Source: Malassezia japonica (taxonomy: Eukaryota > Basidiomycota > Malasseziomycetes > Malasseziales > Malasseziaceae). From it: a DNA stretch of 64,000 bases. The stretch covers positions 372,001 to 436,000 of the forward strand of contig NC_083376.1 of the NCBI RefSeq assembly GCF_029542785.1, in the 5' to 3' direction. The position numbers and the translations under genes were made by a program. Shown here one piece after another: positions 9,558-19,801 of the stretch. A model generated the notes under the pieces. The model worked only from the letters and a program-made list of their open reading frames with translations. It was not told the origin of the DNA and did no database searches. The first letter of the stretch is position 1, and each line of letters starts with the position of its first letter.

Positions 9558-10810
9558 GCGCCGTGGCAAATTGGACGAGGCGCTCGGCGCGCTGCTGGGG
9601 CTGGGTAGGTAGCGTAACTGACGCAGATCATGAGACGGTCACCGAGCAAGTCATTCCTTACCTTTCTACGCATACCACGCCCAAGATGCTCCGGTTATAC
9701 CTGCAAGACCTGATCGGGACGTCGCCCGAGGCCAAAGAGCTCACCGAGCAGTACGTCGCCGACCGATTCCCGAAGGAGGCGCCGCCGCAGCCGACGGTGG
9801 AACCGAAGCACGAGTCGCCGCGGAAAGCACACGCAAAGCCCGTGCGCGTCACACCGAGTAATGTCGCCTCGGCGCTCGCGGCGTCCGAATCGTCGGCGCC
9901 AAGAAGCTTGCCGCCGACCAAAGAGATGCTCGAGCTGGACGCGGCCTTTGCGATGCTCTCGATGGAGCCCACGTCCAAAGAGGCTGCAGCACATATTCCC
10001 ACATCGCGCCGACTATGCCTGTGCCAAGGCGAGAAGCACGCCCTTGCGCCGTACGCGCCGCTGTGTGTTTCGTGCGGACTGATTCTCTGCTCGGCGCTCG
10101 TGCCGGCCCCGATCTCGCCGCACTCGGCATGCCCGTCGTGCAGCGCAAGCCCCATCGTGCCCCCCCACACGCGTACTCAGCTCCTCTCCGAGATGGTCGA
10201 CACGCGCGAGCAGCTCGTCGAGGAGCAGCAAAGCCGCGAGGCCGAGCGCCGTGCAGAGGTGGCACGGCAGCGCGGCGCGGGGGTCGACTCGGCCTTTCCC
10301 ACGCTCGGCCAAGCGCCGGCGCCGACGCCGGCGGCGGGCGCCAGCAAGCGCAGCCGTGTGCTGCATCTCGATATGAAGACGCACAAGGTGACTGTGTCGC
10401 GGCCCAAAGAAAAGCCGAAAGCGAAGCAGGCCGCTGTGCCGACTTCCCACACCGCCGAGCTGCATACTACCGCCGAAGACGGCTCGGGGCTCGTGCACGA
10501 CTACGAAGACGACGGATTCCGCACTCACTATATCACGGCCACACCCGCGCCCGCCGCGGGACCCGCCCACGGCTGGGCCGCCGTGCAGCCGACGCCGCTA
10601 CGCTATGTTGCGGCCGAGTCGCGGCCAGCGCCCCTCGCGCCGATCTGTTCCGAGGTGTATACCGAAGTGCCGGACCTCGCGACACTTCTCCAGCGCAAGC
10701 CGCCGGGCAGCTCTGCCGATACGCAGCGGCGCAGCAAGAACTCGGCGATCAACGCAGGCGTCGCACGCGCCCAAGGCCGCAAGACCGGCAAGCCGAGCAA
10801 AAAGCGGTAG
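9520..10810 (+). CDS. Activating signal cointegrator 1 homolog (TRIP4/Rqt4), C2HC5 zinc finger
   Basis: Exons 9520-9604 and 9627-10810 (intron 22 nt) give 422 residues. The zf-C2HC5 module is CLCQGEKHALAPYAPLCVSC ... CSALV ... CPSC, near 170-215. It matches the TRIP4/ASC-1 family, which works with the ASCC3/Slh1 helicase in ribosome quality control and transcription coactivation. The N-terminus (LDEALGALLGLDHETVTEQVIPYL) fits the helical start of the family and supports the exon join. A coiled segment REQLVEEQQSREAERRAEV follows the finger. Start choice is open: ATG 9520 (MNVDRSPFSSTF) has G at -3, while ATG 9556 (MRRGKLDEAL) would give 410 residues. Confidence 0.83.
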
Positions 10811-10817
10811 CCCCGTA

Positions 10818-10826
10818 GTCACGTGG
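10818..10826. promoter_or_regulatory. GTCACGTGG box upstream of MIC19
   Basis: A CACGTG core lies about 70 bp upstream of the MIC19 start, just after the TRIP4 stop. Confidence 0.4.
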
Positions 10827-10895
10827 CAGCCCGCACGGAGCAGGGCCGTGGGCCGCGGCTCGTCCAGAACGCTCGCCGCGCTTCGGTAGTCTAGA

Positions 10896-11501
10896 ATGGG
10901 TGCTGTTCCGTCGAAGCAAGATAGCACGTCGCCTGCGACCGAGCCTATCGACAAGGTCGATGTAGGTACACTTTGTCAATCATACTAACGCAGCTCGGCA
11001 ACACGCTGGCCAAGAAACTGAGCGAGGCGACGCCCGACCCCAAGGCGCCGACGCCGGATGCCAAGCGCCAGGAGACGCTCGACTCTGCGATCCAGGACAA
11101 GATCCACGAGGAGCTCAGTAAGCTGCGTAAGCAGGAGCAGGAGATGCAGAAGAAGATCGAGCTCGCCCTCGAGAAGGAAAACATCGAGCGCCAGGGCAAG
11201 CCTTGGTTCGGCAACGACAAGGGCCAGAGCAGCGAGCTGCTGCAGCAGGAGCTTGACCGCGTCAAGTCGCAGATCGAAAAGTACTACAAGCGTGACCTGA
11301 ACTCGTTCCCGAGCCTGAAGGAGGCCCGCGACAAGGTCATTGCGTGCTACCGGTACGTTCCCTTCCCTAACGCAGCGCCGACAACAACCGGACGCTCGAC
11401 TGCTGGCGCGAGGTCGATGCTTTCAAGCAGGCAATCAAGGGCGCGGAGAAGGTATGTGACGAGGAGCTGACAACTAGGAGCTGATGGCCGCGTGGAAGTA
11501 A
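10896..11501 (+). CDS. MIC19: MICOS complex subunit Mic19
   Basis: Four exons (10896-10961, 10994-11352, 11376-11451 and 11478-11501) with introns of 32, 23 and 26 nt give 174 residues. The start MGAVPSKQD is a likely N-myristoylation site. A charged coiled coil (KIHEELSKLRKQEQEMQKKI) occupies the middle. The C-terminus VIACYRADNNRTLDCWREV carries the Cys-X10-Cys pair of fungal Mic19, followed by EVDAFKQAIKGAEK. Mic19 lies in the intermembrane space and links Mic60 to crista junctions. The last coding exon is only 24 nt (ELMAAWK-stop). Confidence 0.9.
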
Positions 11502-12362
11502 TCTGGTAGCTATAATACTGCCAACGCAACTGCAGCATCGAGAAGCACCGCAAGAGGACACGCAGCGGGGATCACCGATGCGCCATGCAGCGATGCGCAC
11601 GAGGGTACGTGGCTCGATGCGGAGGAGCAATGAGGGGGTGGGGTGGTGTCAGGTCCACAATGACGCATCGGAATGCGTAAGAGTGTGCGGAATGGCATGC
11701 CGTATCGTACTGCATCGCGAAATACGCTTACACACGGAATCGCATCATCTCGCTACAACCCTTCCGAGGTGCCGAATCGCACGCAGATGCAGTGCATGCT
11801 GCAATGCCTTGCCATGTCAGAAGCAGCAGCGCACACCGGCCGCACGAGGCCGCGTACATCAGCACATGCAGGGAGCCACTACGTTCCTACACACACACAC
11901 ACATGTCAGTTCAGCCGGCCCACTAGTCTATTTCTGCTACAATCGCCCCGCCGCACCCAGCTCTGCGCGTTCTCCGCATGCCGCGGCGACTTTGGCGTGC
12001 GGCTCGCGCTCCAGCCACGCCCACGGTCCTCGGCCGAATCTGCTCGGAGATGCCCGGAAGGTGCGCGCTCCGCGCGCGCGTACCACGGCGAAGGGTGCGG
12101 CAGAGCGCGTCGTAGATCAGCATAGTACCCTCCTAGATTGCCATACTAGTTCCTGTACACTTTGCGCCGACGCTCCTCGCGCTTTCCCGCGTCGCGGGCC
12201 GGGCGCGTGTCGTCTGGGCCGCCCGGATCAGCAATACCCCGAATTTCATTGGCCGGCGCAAACCGGCAGGAAATTCCCCAATCCCCTCCCAGCCGCCCTT
12301 CTGTCTCGGCACCTGTAACGAGCACGCAGCAGGCCACCGACCCTTCGTTGTCGTCCTTCGCT
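11502..12362. other. Gene-free stretch upstream of SDH1
   Basis: About 860 bp without a recognisable gene. Open frames here have no conserved character and use non-ATG starts. The only local structure I see is a short (CA)n run at 11889-11903. It probably holds the SDH1 promoter and a long 5' leader. Confidence 0.6.
11889..11903 (+). repeat. Short (CA)n microsatellite
   Basis: About seven CA units lie in the SDH1 upstream region. Confidence 0.8.
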
Positions 12363-14333
12363 ATGATCGTTGGTAGTGCGCTTCTGCGCAACGTGACCCG
12401 CACGGCGGCTCACCGCGTGCCCTCTACTCCCCTTGCTCTGCGCGCCGGCTTCCACAGCACCGCGCGGGCTTCTCGTGTTGTGAACACGCAGCCTCTCAAC
12501 GCCAAGGCGGTTCACTCGCAGGGTGGTGTGCCCGACCTGTCGAAGGGCTACCCCGTCATTGAGCACGAGTACGATGCTATTGTCGTCGGTGCCGGTGGTG
12601 CCGGTCTCCGTGCCGCTTTCGGTCTTGCCGAGGGTGGTCTCAAGACCGCCTGTATCACCAAGCTCTTCCCCACTCGTTCGCACACGGTCGCTGCGCAGGG
12701 TGGTATCAACGCCGCGCTCGGCAACATGACCGAGGATGACTGGCGCTGGCACATGTACGACACCGTCAAGGGTTCGGACTGGCTCGGTGACCAGGATGCC
12801 ATCCACTACATGTGCCGCGAAGCGCCGAATACCGTTCTGGAGCTTGAGCACTACGGTCTTCCCTTCTCGCGTACCAAGGAGGGCAAGATCTACCAGCGTG
12901 CCTTTGGTGGTCAGTCGCTCGACTACGGCAAGGGTGGCCAGGCCTACCGCTGCGCCGCGGCTGCCGACCGTACCGGCCATGCGATGCTTCACACCCTCTA
13001 CGGCCAGTCGCTCCGCCACAACACCAACTACTTCATCGAGTTCTTCGCCCTGGACCTCATCATGGAGGACGGTGAGTGTGTCGGTGTGATGGCCCTCAAC
13101 CTCGAGGACGGTACCATCCACCGCTTCCGCGCCCACCAGACTGTGCTGGCCACGGGTGGTTACGGTAAGGCCTACTTCAGTGCCACGAGCGCCCACACCT
13201 GTACCGGTGACGGTCTCGCGATGGTTTCGCGTGCCGGCCTTCCCCTGCAGGACCTCGAGTTCGTGCAGTTCCACCCCACCGGTATCTACGGTGCCGGCTG
13301 CCTGATCACCGAGGGCTCGCGTGGTGAGGGTGGTTACCTCCTCAACTCGGAGGGTGAGCGTTTCATGGAGCGCTACGCGCCCACCGCCAAGGACCTTGCC
13401 TCGCGTGACGTCGTGTCGCGTTCCATGACCATGGAGATCCGCGACGGCCGCGGTGTCGGTCCCGAGAAGGACCACATCTACCTCCAGCTGTCGCACCTGC
13501 CCGCCTCGGTGCTGCACGAGCGTCTCCCCGGTATCTCGGAGACGGCCAGCATCTTTGCCGGTGTCGATGTGACCAAGGAGCCGATTCCCGTCCTGCCCAC
13601 GGTGCACTACACCATGGGTGGTATTCCCACGCGTTACACCGGTGAGGTCATCACCGTGGACGAACAGGGCAACGACAAGGTTGTCCCCGGTCTCTACGCC
13701 GCCGGTGAGACGGCCTGTGTGTCGGTGCACGGTGCCAACCGTCTCGGTGCCAACTCGCTGCTCGACATTGTCGTGTTCGGCCGTGCTTGCGCCAACCACA
13801 TCCGCGAGAACATGGAGCCGGGCAAGCCCCACAAGGAGCTCAAGGGCGACGGCGGTCAGCAGGCCATCGACGACCTCGACGCCGTCCGCAACGCTAGCGG
13901 CCCCCGCAGCACTGCCGACATCCGTCTCGACATGCAGCGCGTCATGCAGAGCGACGCTGCCGTCTTCCGTACCCAGTCGACGCTCGAGGAGGGTGTGGAG
14001 AAGATCGACAAGGTCGTGGCCGACTTCCCCAACGTCTCGGTCAAGGACCGCGGTATGATCTGGAACACGGATCTCACCGAGACCCTTGAGCTGCGCAACC
14101 TGCTCAGCAGCGCCACGCAGACCATGCACTCTGCCGAGGCCCGCAAGGAGTCGCGTGGTGCCCACGCCCGCGAGGACTTTACGGAGCGTGACGACGCCCA
14201 CTGGATGAAGCACACCCTCTCGTGGTTCGACGAGACCAACAACAAGGTCGACCTCAAGTACCGCCGCGTCATCGACACGACCCTCGACGAGAGCGAGTGC
14301 AAGCCCGTGCCGCCGTTCAAGCGTAGCTACTAA
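12363..14333 (+). CDS. SDH1: Succinate dehydrogenase flavoprotein subunit, mitochondrial
   Basis: This is a 656-residue flavoprotein of complex II. After a mitochondrial presequence ([19 protein letters not shown]) come the FAD dinucleotide fold [16 protein letters not shown] and the segment [16 protein letters not shown], whose His covalently carries FAD. The substrate region [16 protein letters not shown] and the end [19 protein letters not shown] also match. It oxidises succinate to fumarate on the matrix side of the inner membrane. There are no introns, and codon use is strongly biased (GGT, CTC, ACC), as expected for high expression. The frame is open upstream of the ATG at 12363, but only from a non-ATG codon. 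Confidence 0.97.
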   Translation: MIVGSALLRNVTRTAAHRVPSTPLALRAGFHSTARASRVVNTQPLNAKAVHSQGGVPDLSKGYPVIEHEYDAIVVGAGGAGLRAAFGLAEGGLKTACITKLFPTRSHTVAAQGGINAALGNMTEDDWRWHMYDTVKGSDWLGDQDAIHYMCREAPNTVLELEHYGLPFSRTKEGKIYQRAFGGQSLDYGKGGQAYRCAAAADRTGHAMLHTLYGQSLRHNTNYFIEFFALDLIMEDGECVGVMALNLEDGTIHRFRAHQTVLATGGYGKAYFSATSAHTCTGDGLAMVSRAGLPLQDLEFVQFHPTGIYGAGCLITEGSRGEGGYLLNSEGERFMERYAPTAKDLASRDVVSRSMTMEIRDGRGVGPEKDHIYLQLSHLPASVLHERLPGISETASIFAGVDVTKEPIPVLPTVHYTMGGIPTRYTGEVITVDEQGNDKVVPGLYAAGETACVSVHGANRLGANSLLDIVVFGRACANHIRENMEPGKPHKELKGDGGQQAIDDLDAVRNASGPRSTADIRLDMQRVMQSDAAVFRTQSTLEEGVEKIDKVVADFPNVSVKDRGMIWNTDLTETLELRNLLSSATQTMHSAEARKESRGAHAREDFTERDDAHWMKHTLSWFDETNNKVDLKYRRVIDTTLDESECKPVPPFKRSY

Positions 14334-14376
14334 GCACCCTGGCATAGTGAGGACGTAGCGGAATCTTGTCCTGTAC

Positions 14377-14382
14377 CACGTG
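14377..14382. promoter_or_regulatory. CACGTG box upstream of UBC9
   Basis: The sequence ACCACGTGAT lies 58 bp before the UBC9 start. Confidence 0.35.
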
Positions 14383-14439
14383 ATCGCGTGGAGGGTGTCA
14401 ATCGCCAGTGGCGCATCGCAGCGAGCGAGGGATAGGAGC

Positions 14440-15036
14440 ATGTCGGGCATTTGTCGAACGAGGTACGGTGTGCGAAGCTGACATACAGGCTGCAAGAGGA
14501 GCGTAAGCAGTGGCGTCGCGATCATCCATTTGTGTGTATAGCCAGCGTATGCTGACCGCAGGGGTTTTATGCTCGCCCAGAAAAGGAGGCGGATGGCTCG
14601 CTGAACCTGCTCGTGTGGGAAGTCGGTATCCCAGGCAAGGCCAGTGTACGTCGATTTACACTTACAGCAGACTCCATGGGAGGGTGGAACGTACAAGCTC
14701 AAGATGTTCTTCCCGGAAGAGTACCCGTCCAAGCCGCCCAAGTGCAAGTTCACGCCGCCGCTCTTTCACCCAAACGTCTTTCCTTCAGGCACAGTCTGCC
14801 TCTCGATTCTAGGTACGTTATTTTTTTTATCTGACACAGATGAGGAAAAGAGCTGGAAGCCGGCAATTACCATCAAGCAGATCCTGCTGGGTGTCCAGGA
14901 CTTGCTCAACGACCCGAACCCGGGCGACCCCGCCCAGGCCGACGCGTTCCACCTCTTCAAGCAGGACCGTGCCGCCTACGAGCGTCGCGTGCGCCAGATT
15001 GCGCGCGAGATGCAGGCGCAGGGCCAGCTTGCTTAG
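14440..15036 (+). CDS. UBC9: SUMO-conjugating enzyme Ubc9
   Basis: Five exons give 162 residues: 14440-14462, 14489-14531, 14562-14645, 14671-14812 and 14840-15036. The spliced start [20 protein letters not shown] matches Ubc9 throughout. The active-site Cys in [10 protein letters not shown] falls at residue 93, the same number as in human UBC9, when the distal of two tandem acceptors (CAGCAG, ending 14670) is used. The proximal one would insert a Gln before TPWEGG. It accepts SUMO from the E1 and transfers it to targets in the nucleus and cytosol. Introns are 26, 30, 25 and 27 nt. Confidence 0.93.
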
Positions 15037-15222
15037 CCCATGCACGTTGTACCATAGGCGGAATATAGCACGCGTTGAAAAGGCATGGCATCGTCGAGTG
15101 ACTGAAATACATTCGGCCAATACTAACATAACAACCAAGGCATGTTATCTACAGCCGAGCACCGCAATCGAGGCTTGTACACCGCAATCGAGGCATACAC
15201 AACAGGGCGTGCACAGCAAGGC

Positions 15223-15784
15223 TTAGAGGCTCTCCATCTGCTGCACCACCTCGTCGAGCTCCCTCTTCGACTCCTGGTACTTCTCCTGGGCCTCTTCGTA
15301 CTTCTGCTCCCATTGGTCGCGCTCCTGCTCGGCACCCTGGATCTGGCGCTCGAGCTGCTCGGCACGCACGTCGGTCTGGCGGAGCCTGCTGTCAGTAGGG
15401 AGGAAACATACTGCTCGGTGGTCTCCTTGAGGTTCTTCTCGGCGGCGTCGAGCTGCTCCTCCAGCATGTCGATACGGCGCTGAAGGATGTCCACGTTGGA
15501 CTTGTGGCTCTCGCCCTCCTCCTTGCCGACCTTGGCCTCGGACAGCTTCGACTCGGCAGACTCAAGGTCGCCCTCGAGGATCGAAAGCTTGTGCTGCAGG
15601 CTCGCAATCTCCTGCTCCTTGGACAGATTGTCCTGCTCGAGCTCCTTGTTCTTCTGCTCGGCAGTCTCGGCACGCTCAAGAGCAGTGTCGGCCTCCACGC
15701 GGAGCGAGTTCAGCTTCTCCTTAATACGATCCTGAAGTGGGGGGTTAGCCTCTGCACATGATATGGCACTTAAGCACGTACCAT
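15223..15784 (-). CDS. Tropomyosin
   Basis: Splicing 15732-15781 and 15386-15411 gives 161 residues, the standard short fungal tropomyosin length. The protein is one uninterrupted coiled coil: MDRIKEKLNSLRVEADTALE ... SKEQEIASLQHKLS ... TTEQLRQTDVRAEQLERQ ... DEVVQQMESL. It polymerises head to tail along formin-nucleated actin cables and the cytokinetic ring. The first coding exon is only the ATG; the next begins GATCGTATT. The second intron ends in CAGCAG, and the distal AG restores TTEQLRQTDV, the family sequence. Confidence 0.92.
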
Positions 15785-16998
15785 TCTGCTCAAGCCAGTG
15801 TTACTTGGTCGACGACCGCGCCACGCCGGTCGCGCCGGGCGCCCACGCACTCGTGTCACTCACGTGACGTGCCCGCGACGCGTGGCACTCTGGCCGCTGG
15901 CACAAAGGAGCGCGCGTCTCGCACGCGCTCCGCCGCACGCGGATGGGTGACAGGATTTGCGCGGCGGGGAAATACTCTATGGCCTCTAAATGCCTTGGTG
16001 TTTTTGTTATGATTTTTGTTTGGGACATGCCGGCGAGCGATCGAGCATGACCCTTCCTGACCTGATTAAACCTGAATTTGCTTGTCCGGAGACCCGCGCC
16101 GCAGGCACGCCCGGTACGCCATGAGACGTCATTGGCCTTGCCGCAGTCAGCTGCTCACATTCGGTATACACAAACGACGTCATAAAGGGTTTTGCGAGGG
16201 ATCATGTGTAGGGTCCCCATCGTACCTGCATTAGGCAAAGGTAGTGTGACCCGCTGACTAAACCAAAACGGCGCTAACCCCGCACCATGGTCGTCCGAGA
16301 GGGAGAGGAGCGCGGAGAGCAGTGTTCTAATGCGCCAGGTCGTGGATAGCTCAATGACAATGCGTTCACTCTTGCTCTATTTTTTTGGCATCGAATAAGC
16401 TTGGCATGATGCGCGCCGCTACACCGGGTCGCACTTTGGGGGACTCCGGGGTTAGTCCACCCTTGGGCCGCGAGCCAGCCAAATTTTCGATGGACAATTG
16501 CCACGTGACAAAAGCGGACCTACTGGCACGATTTCCGAAGCGAGCCGACGTAATACCTGCATCGTACTTGCAGGAATTGACTAAATCCAGGCACTTGGGC
16601 GGTGGCTGCCCTTTCTATGATGCAAGCTTTTCGATGATTGGTCCAAAAGAACGAGGTATTCGTGCACTGTCCAGGTAAAACACCTATTTCCACGCGTGGC
16701 CTAACAAAAATCCCCGGCGGAATAAGGACCCGGGCAAAGCGGGGTGCGGTGGCTCTACGCGAAAGCCGTTTTCCATCTTGCGCCGTCGTGCAAGGCCACT
16801 CGTGGCGGCCTTGATTGACTTTAGGCTCCTTCTCTTCTTTCTCCTACTGTTGGGTAGCTCGTTGTTCGTGTTACCCAGAGCGCTACAAAGCAAGCCAAAC
16901 GCGTACCGTGTTTAGTACTCCTATTTTGGGATCAGCTTAACCGCGTCGCGGTGTGCTGAGTGCCCTCTCCCTACACCACTTTCCTTATCGCCCCCACG
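15785..16998. other. Long intergenic region between tropomyosin and MAP kinase genes
   Basis: About 1.2 kb without a supportable gene; a 97-codon frame at 16385-16678 has no features I recognise. It contains TCACGTGAC at 15860-15868 near the tropomyosin start, CCACGTGAC at 16501-16509, and two GACGTCAT boxes 51 bp apart at 16125 and 16176. It probably holds regulatory DNA of the kinase gene. Confidence 0.6.
16125..16183. promoter_or_regulatory. Pair of GACGTCAT (CRE/ATF-like) boxes
   Basis: Identical octamers lie at 16125-16132 and 16176-16183. They contain the ACGTCA half-site bound by ATF/CREB-type bZIP factors, which often act downstream of stress MAP kinases. Confidence 0.3.
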
Positions 16999-19104
16999 AT
17001 GTTGTTAGGGGCGGCTAACATCGCCAACCTGTTCCAGTCACAGGCGGCATCGCCTACGCCACAGGTACCCCCGGTACCCCCGGTACCGGGAACGGGTCCC
17101 TCGGAGGAGCGGAGACCCTCGCATGACGATATCCAAGTGACCCGGACGTTGGGCCACCGCCACGCCACTCGCTCGCGCACGCGCACCCGCTCGCGCGTTC
17201 ACCTGCGTGGCGCGTACGAACGCGGAACACATGCACCAGCAGGTTGGTCGCGCTACTCCCCCGAGGAGCACCCTCTTGCGCCACACAACCTCGCAAAGCG
17301 TGGCTACCACACATTTACGTGTCTCCGCGTGCCTTTTCATGTGAACAAGCGCTACACCTTTGTGCGCGAGCTCGGTGTGGGTGCCTACGGGTGTGTGGCG
17401 CTCGCACACGACTCCGAGACCGACCAAGAAGTGGCGATCAAGAAAGTCGCTAATGTGTTTGGTCGCGAAGTGCTCACACGTCGTGCACTGCGTGAGGTGG
17501 CGACGCTGGAGTGCTTGGTCGGATGCTCGAATGTCACGGAACTCCTCGAGTTTGATACGAGCTTTGTTGAGTTTTCCGAGATCTATCTTGTGCTGCGCGC
17601 CAGCGATGCCGATCTTTCTCAAATTATTCGGTCGAACCAGACGCTGACGGAGGCGCACATTAAGTATTTTATGGTACAGCTTCTTCGTGCCATCCACTAC
17701 ATGCACAGCATTCACATCCTTCACCGCGATCTCAAGCCGGGCAACCTGCTCGTGAACGCGGACTGTACGTTGCGCGTGTGTGACTTTGGCATGGCGCGTG
17801 CCTTTGCGTGCCAGCCCTGCGAGCACAGCGCGATCAGCAAGGTCAAGGACCACCAAGGCTGCCGCCTTTCCGACTCGACCGGGACGCCCGATAGCGCTGG
17901 GTCGCAGAACTCTGATACCACCCTCGACGTGCGCAATGAGTATGCAGGACAATCCTCGCCACGCACGCTCGAAATTAATGGAAGTCGTCCGCCGTCGCCG
18001 TACGGTGCGTCTTCGCGTCAAGTCTCGTCGCGTTTCCCGTCGCCCAGCGTCACCGAGGACGAGGATCCGATGCTCAAGCAGATTGACACGTCGGGCCCGA
18101 TCCAGTTCCCAGGTGGACCGCTGACCGAGTACGTTGCCACACGTTGGTACCGTGCCCCTGAGGTCATGCTTTGCTTCCGTGGCGGCTATGGCCCTGCTAT
18201 GGACATGTGGAGCGTCGGATGCATCTTTGCCGAGCTGCTCGGTGGCAAACCGCTGTTTCCCGGCAAGGACTACATGGATCAGCTCGCATTGATCCGCAAC
18301 GTGCTTGGATCGCCCTCCTCGCAGGTTATCGAGAAGATCGGCTCGCAGAAGGCGAAAGAGCACATGGAATCGCTTCCGCCTTGCGAGAAACAGTCCTGGT
18401 CGTCGCTCTTCCCCGACGCGCCTGAGCCGGCCATTGATCTTCTCTCGCGCATCCTGCACTGGGACCCCAGCAAGCGCATCAGCGCTGGCGAGGCCCTGGC
18501 ACATCCATGGCTCAAGCGTTACCGCCAGGCGTCGTTCTCGGTCAAGTTCCCCGAGCCCTTTAGCCGCTTCCACGATGTGGAGCTGATCCGCACGCCCGGC
18601 GAGTTTAAAGAGGCTCTGGAGCACGAGAGCGCCCTGATCCGTGAGACGCAAGCTGCGCGCAAGGCCGAGTCGGACAAGCTTGCCGAGTCGGCTATGTCGG
18701 AAGACGAGCAGAAATCCCCTGGCCGATCCGACCAGGAGATGACCCACCCACCTTTTGCCACAAGCGCTTCCCCGAAGCACGAGTGGGGTGCGCATACGCG
18801 TCCCAGCAGCTCGCAGAGTGGAAGCACTTATGAGCCCAGTCTGGGCATGCAGCCATATGACTGGACGCCACCTTCGTCCTTTGACTCAGAGCCCGGGATG
18901 CCAGTGTACCTGGACCATACCGAGTCAGCGGCCAAGCATGTACAGGCGCCGCCTTTCTCCGATCACCAGCCCACGGAGCGTGTCAGGAGCGAACATATTG
19001 TAACCCCTCCGGAAGAGACACCGGATCAGAAAAAGGTCCAACGGAAGAAGTCGAGCGAGTTTTCTATCCTCAACCGAGCCCGTGCGTTGATGAGCTGGAC
19101 ATAG
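16999..19104 (+). CDS. MAP kinase with TEY activation motif, Slt2/Mpk1-like, long activation-loop insertion
   Basis: This is a 701-residue kinase. The domain starts at YTFVRELGVGAYGCVALAHD and has VAIKKV, HRDLKPGNLLVNADC (identical to Slt2 in this stretch), DFGMAR (262-264 for DFG) and TEYVATRWYRAPEVM (TEY at 376-378). GGKPLFPGKDYMDQL, after TEY, is also close to Slt2. The 111 residues between DFG and TEY are far more than the ~15-25 of usual MAP kinases. They form a Ser/Pro-rich insertion with several SP sites and no stop or clear intron. By family it would act in cell-wall integrity signalling. N-terminal (~115) and C-terminal (~190) extensions are disordered. The ATG at 16999 is the first in frame. 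Confidence 0.8.
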   Translation: MLLGAANIANLFQSQAASPTPQVPPVPPVPGTGPSEERRPSHDDIQVTRTLGHRHATRSRTRTRSRVHLRGAYERGTHAPAGWSRYSPEEHPLAPHNLAKRGYHTFTCLRVPFHVNKRYTFVRELGVGAYGCVALAHDSETDQEVAIKKVANVFGREVLTRRALREVATLECLVGCSNVTELLEFDTSFVEFSEIYLVLRASDADLSQIIRSNQTLTEAHIKYFMVQLLRAIHYMHSIHILHRDLKPGNLLVNADCTLRVCDFGMARAFACQPCEHSAISKVKDHQGCRLSDSTGTPDSAGSQNSDTTLDVRNEYAGQSSPRTLEINGSRPPSPYGASSRQVSSRFPSPSVTEDEDPMLKQIDTSGPIQFPGGPLTEYVATRWYRAPEVMLCFRGGYGPAMDMWSVGCIFAELLGGKPLFPGKDYMDQLALIRNVLGSPSSQVIEKIGSQKAKEHMESLPPCEKQSWSSLFPDAPEPAIDLLSRILHWDPSKRISAGEALAHPWLKRYRQASFSVKFPEPFSRFHDVELIRTPGEFKEALEHESALIRETQAARKAESDKLAESAMSEDEQKSPGRSDQEMTHPPFATSASPKHEWGAHTRPSSSQSGSTYEPSLGMQPYDWTPPSSFDSEPGMPVYLDHTESAAKHVQAPPFSDHQPTERVRSEHIVTPPEETPDQKKVQRKKSSEFSILNRARALMSWT

Positions 19105-19169
19105 ATTAATGTATATACCCTTCTAGGTTTTCATGTTGTTACTGGTATCCCTATACTACAAATGGCTCA

Positions 19170-19532
19170 TCACCCTCGCTGAAAACTGGATTGCTGCTGC
19201 CGGGAATTGAAGATATTGTCCAGGCGCGAGATGCCCATGTTGGCTGTCTTGGGGCAGCCGTCCCGGTCCTTTTCTAGACGCGTGCATTCCGCACAGTAGT
19301 ATGCATCAGAAACGCCGTGGTAGCCGCAGACAATGCAGCGGCCGCCGTAGGACCCAAAGTTGCACTCATCACAGATGTGCACCAGCGTCGCCGGGCGCAC
19401 ATACGAGTCACAAATAGGGCATTTTCCGTCGCACTTTTCGCACAGACGACCAATCGCGATTCCTGGCGTCTTTCGGCAGAGAAGCAAGTCGGGGTGGTGT
19501 CTGCGTTAGTCTCGCGGTACGTACTTGGACAT
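19170..19532 (-). CDS. SF3b subunit PHF5A/Rds3
   Basis: The first coding exon is 8 nt (ATGTCCAA). After a 24-nt intron (19501-19524) the second exon gives a 112-residue total that starts [20 protein letters not shown]. Cys pairs [28 protein letters not shown] and [16 protein letters not shown] form the knotted zinc clusters of PHF5A. It is one of the most conserved splicing proteins and part of the SF3b pocket that holds the branch-point adenosine. That is relevant here because branch sites in this genome lie only a few bases from the acceptor. Confidence 0.96.
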
Positions 19533-19570
19533 GGCGGTGGCGCTCCGAATGTCGCGATCGAAGATATTGC

Positions 19571-19576
19571 CACGTG
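19571..19576. promoter_or_regulatory. CACGTG box upstream of PHF5A
   Basis: The sequence GCCACGTGAT lies 38 bp upstream of the PHF5A start. Confidence 0.35.
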
Positions 19577-19801
19577 ATGTCTCAACCTACCTTTGGATAC
19601 GATTTGCAGCGAACGCTTACTATAGCCAATCAGAGACGCGCGGGGACCCTTTAGAGTGCCGTTTGAGGTCATTTTAGTGAGTAGCTCGACCAGACCACCT
19701 TCCCTGGGAAACCACGCACCGCTACTGGATTTGGGAGTAGTGGAGCATTGTGGCGGGAGATTCGACTTCCGGGTCAGACCGAGCTGCCTCCGTCAGGGAC
19801 A

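Noticed and set aside
11578..12318. 246-codon + strand frame upstream of SDH1
   Set aside because: Low-complexity translation and no homology-like features; it overlaps other equally long random frames.
12246..14753. 835-codon open frame antisense to SDH1
   Set aside because: Same bias effect from highly expressed codons on the other strand; no domain or start support.
16385..16678. 97-codon frame upstream of the MAP kinase
   Set aside because: No motif, no splice context and no neighbour logic; kept only as part of the intergenic description.
16999..19104. Ime2/Crk1-type kinase instead of a MAP kinase
   Set aside because: Crk1 also has TEY, but the LKPGNLLVNADC and GGKPLFPGKDY segments match Slt2 more closely.
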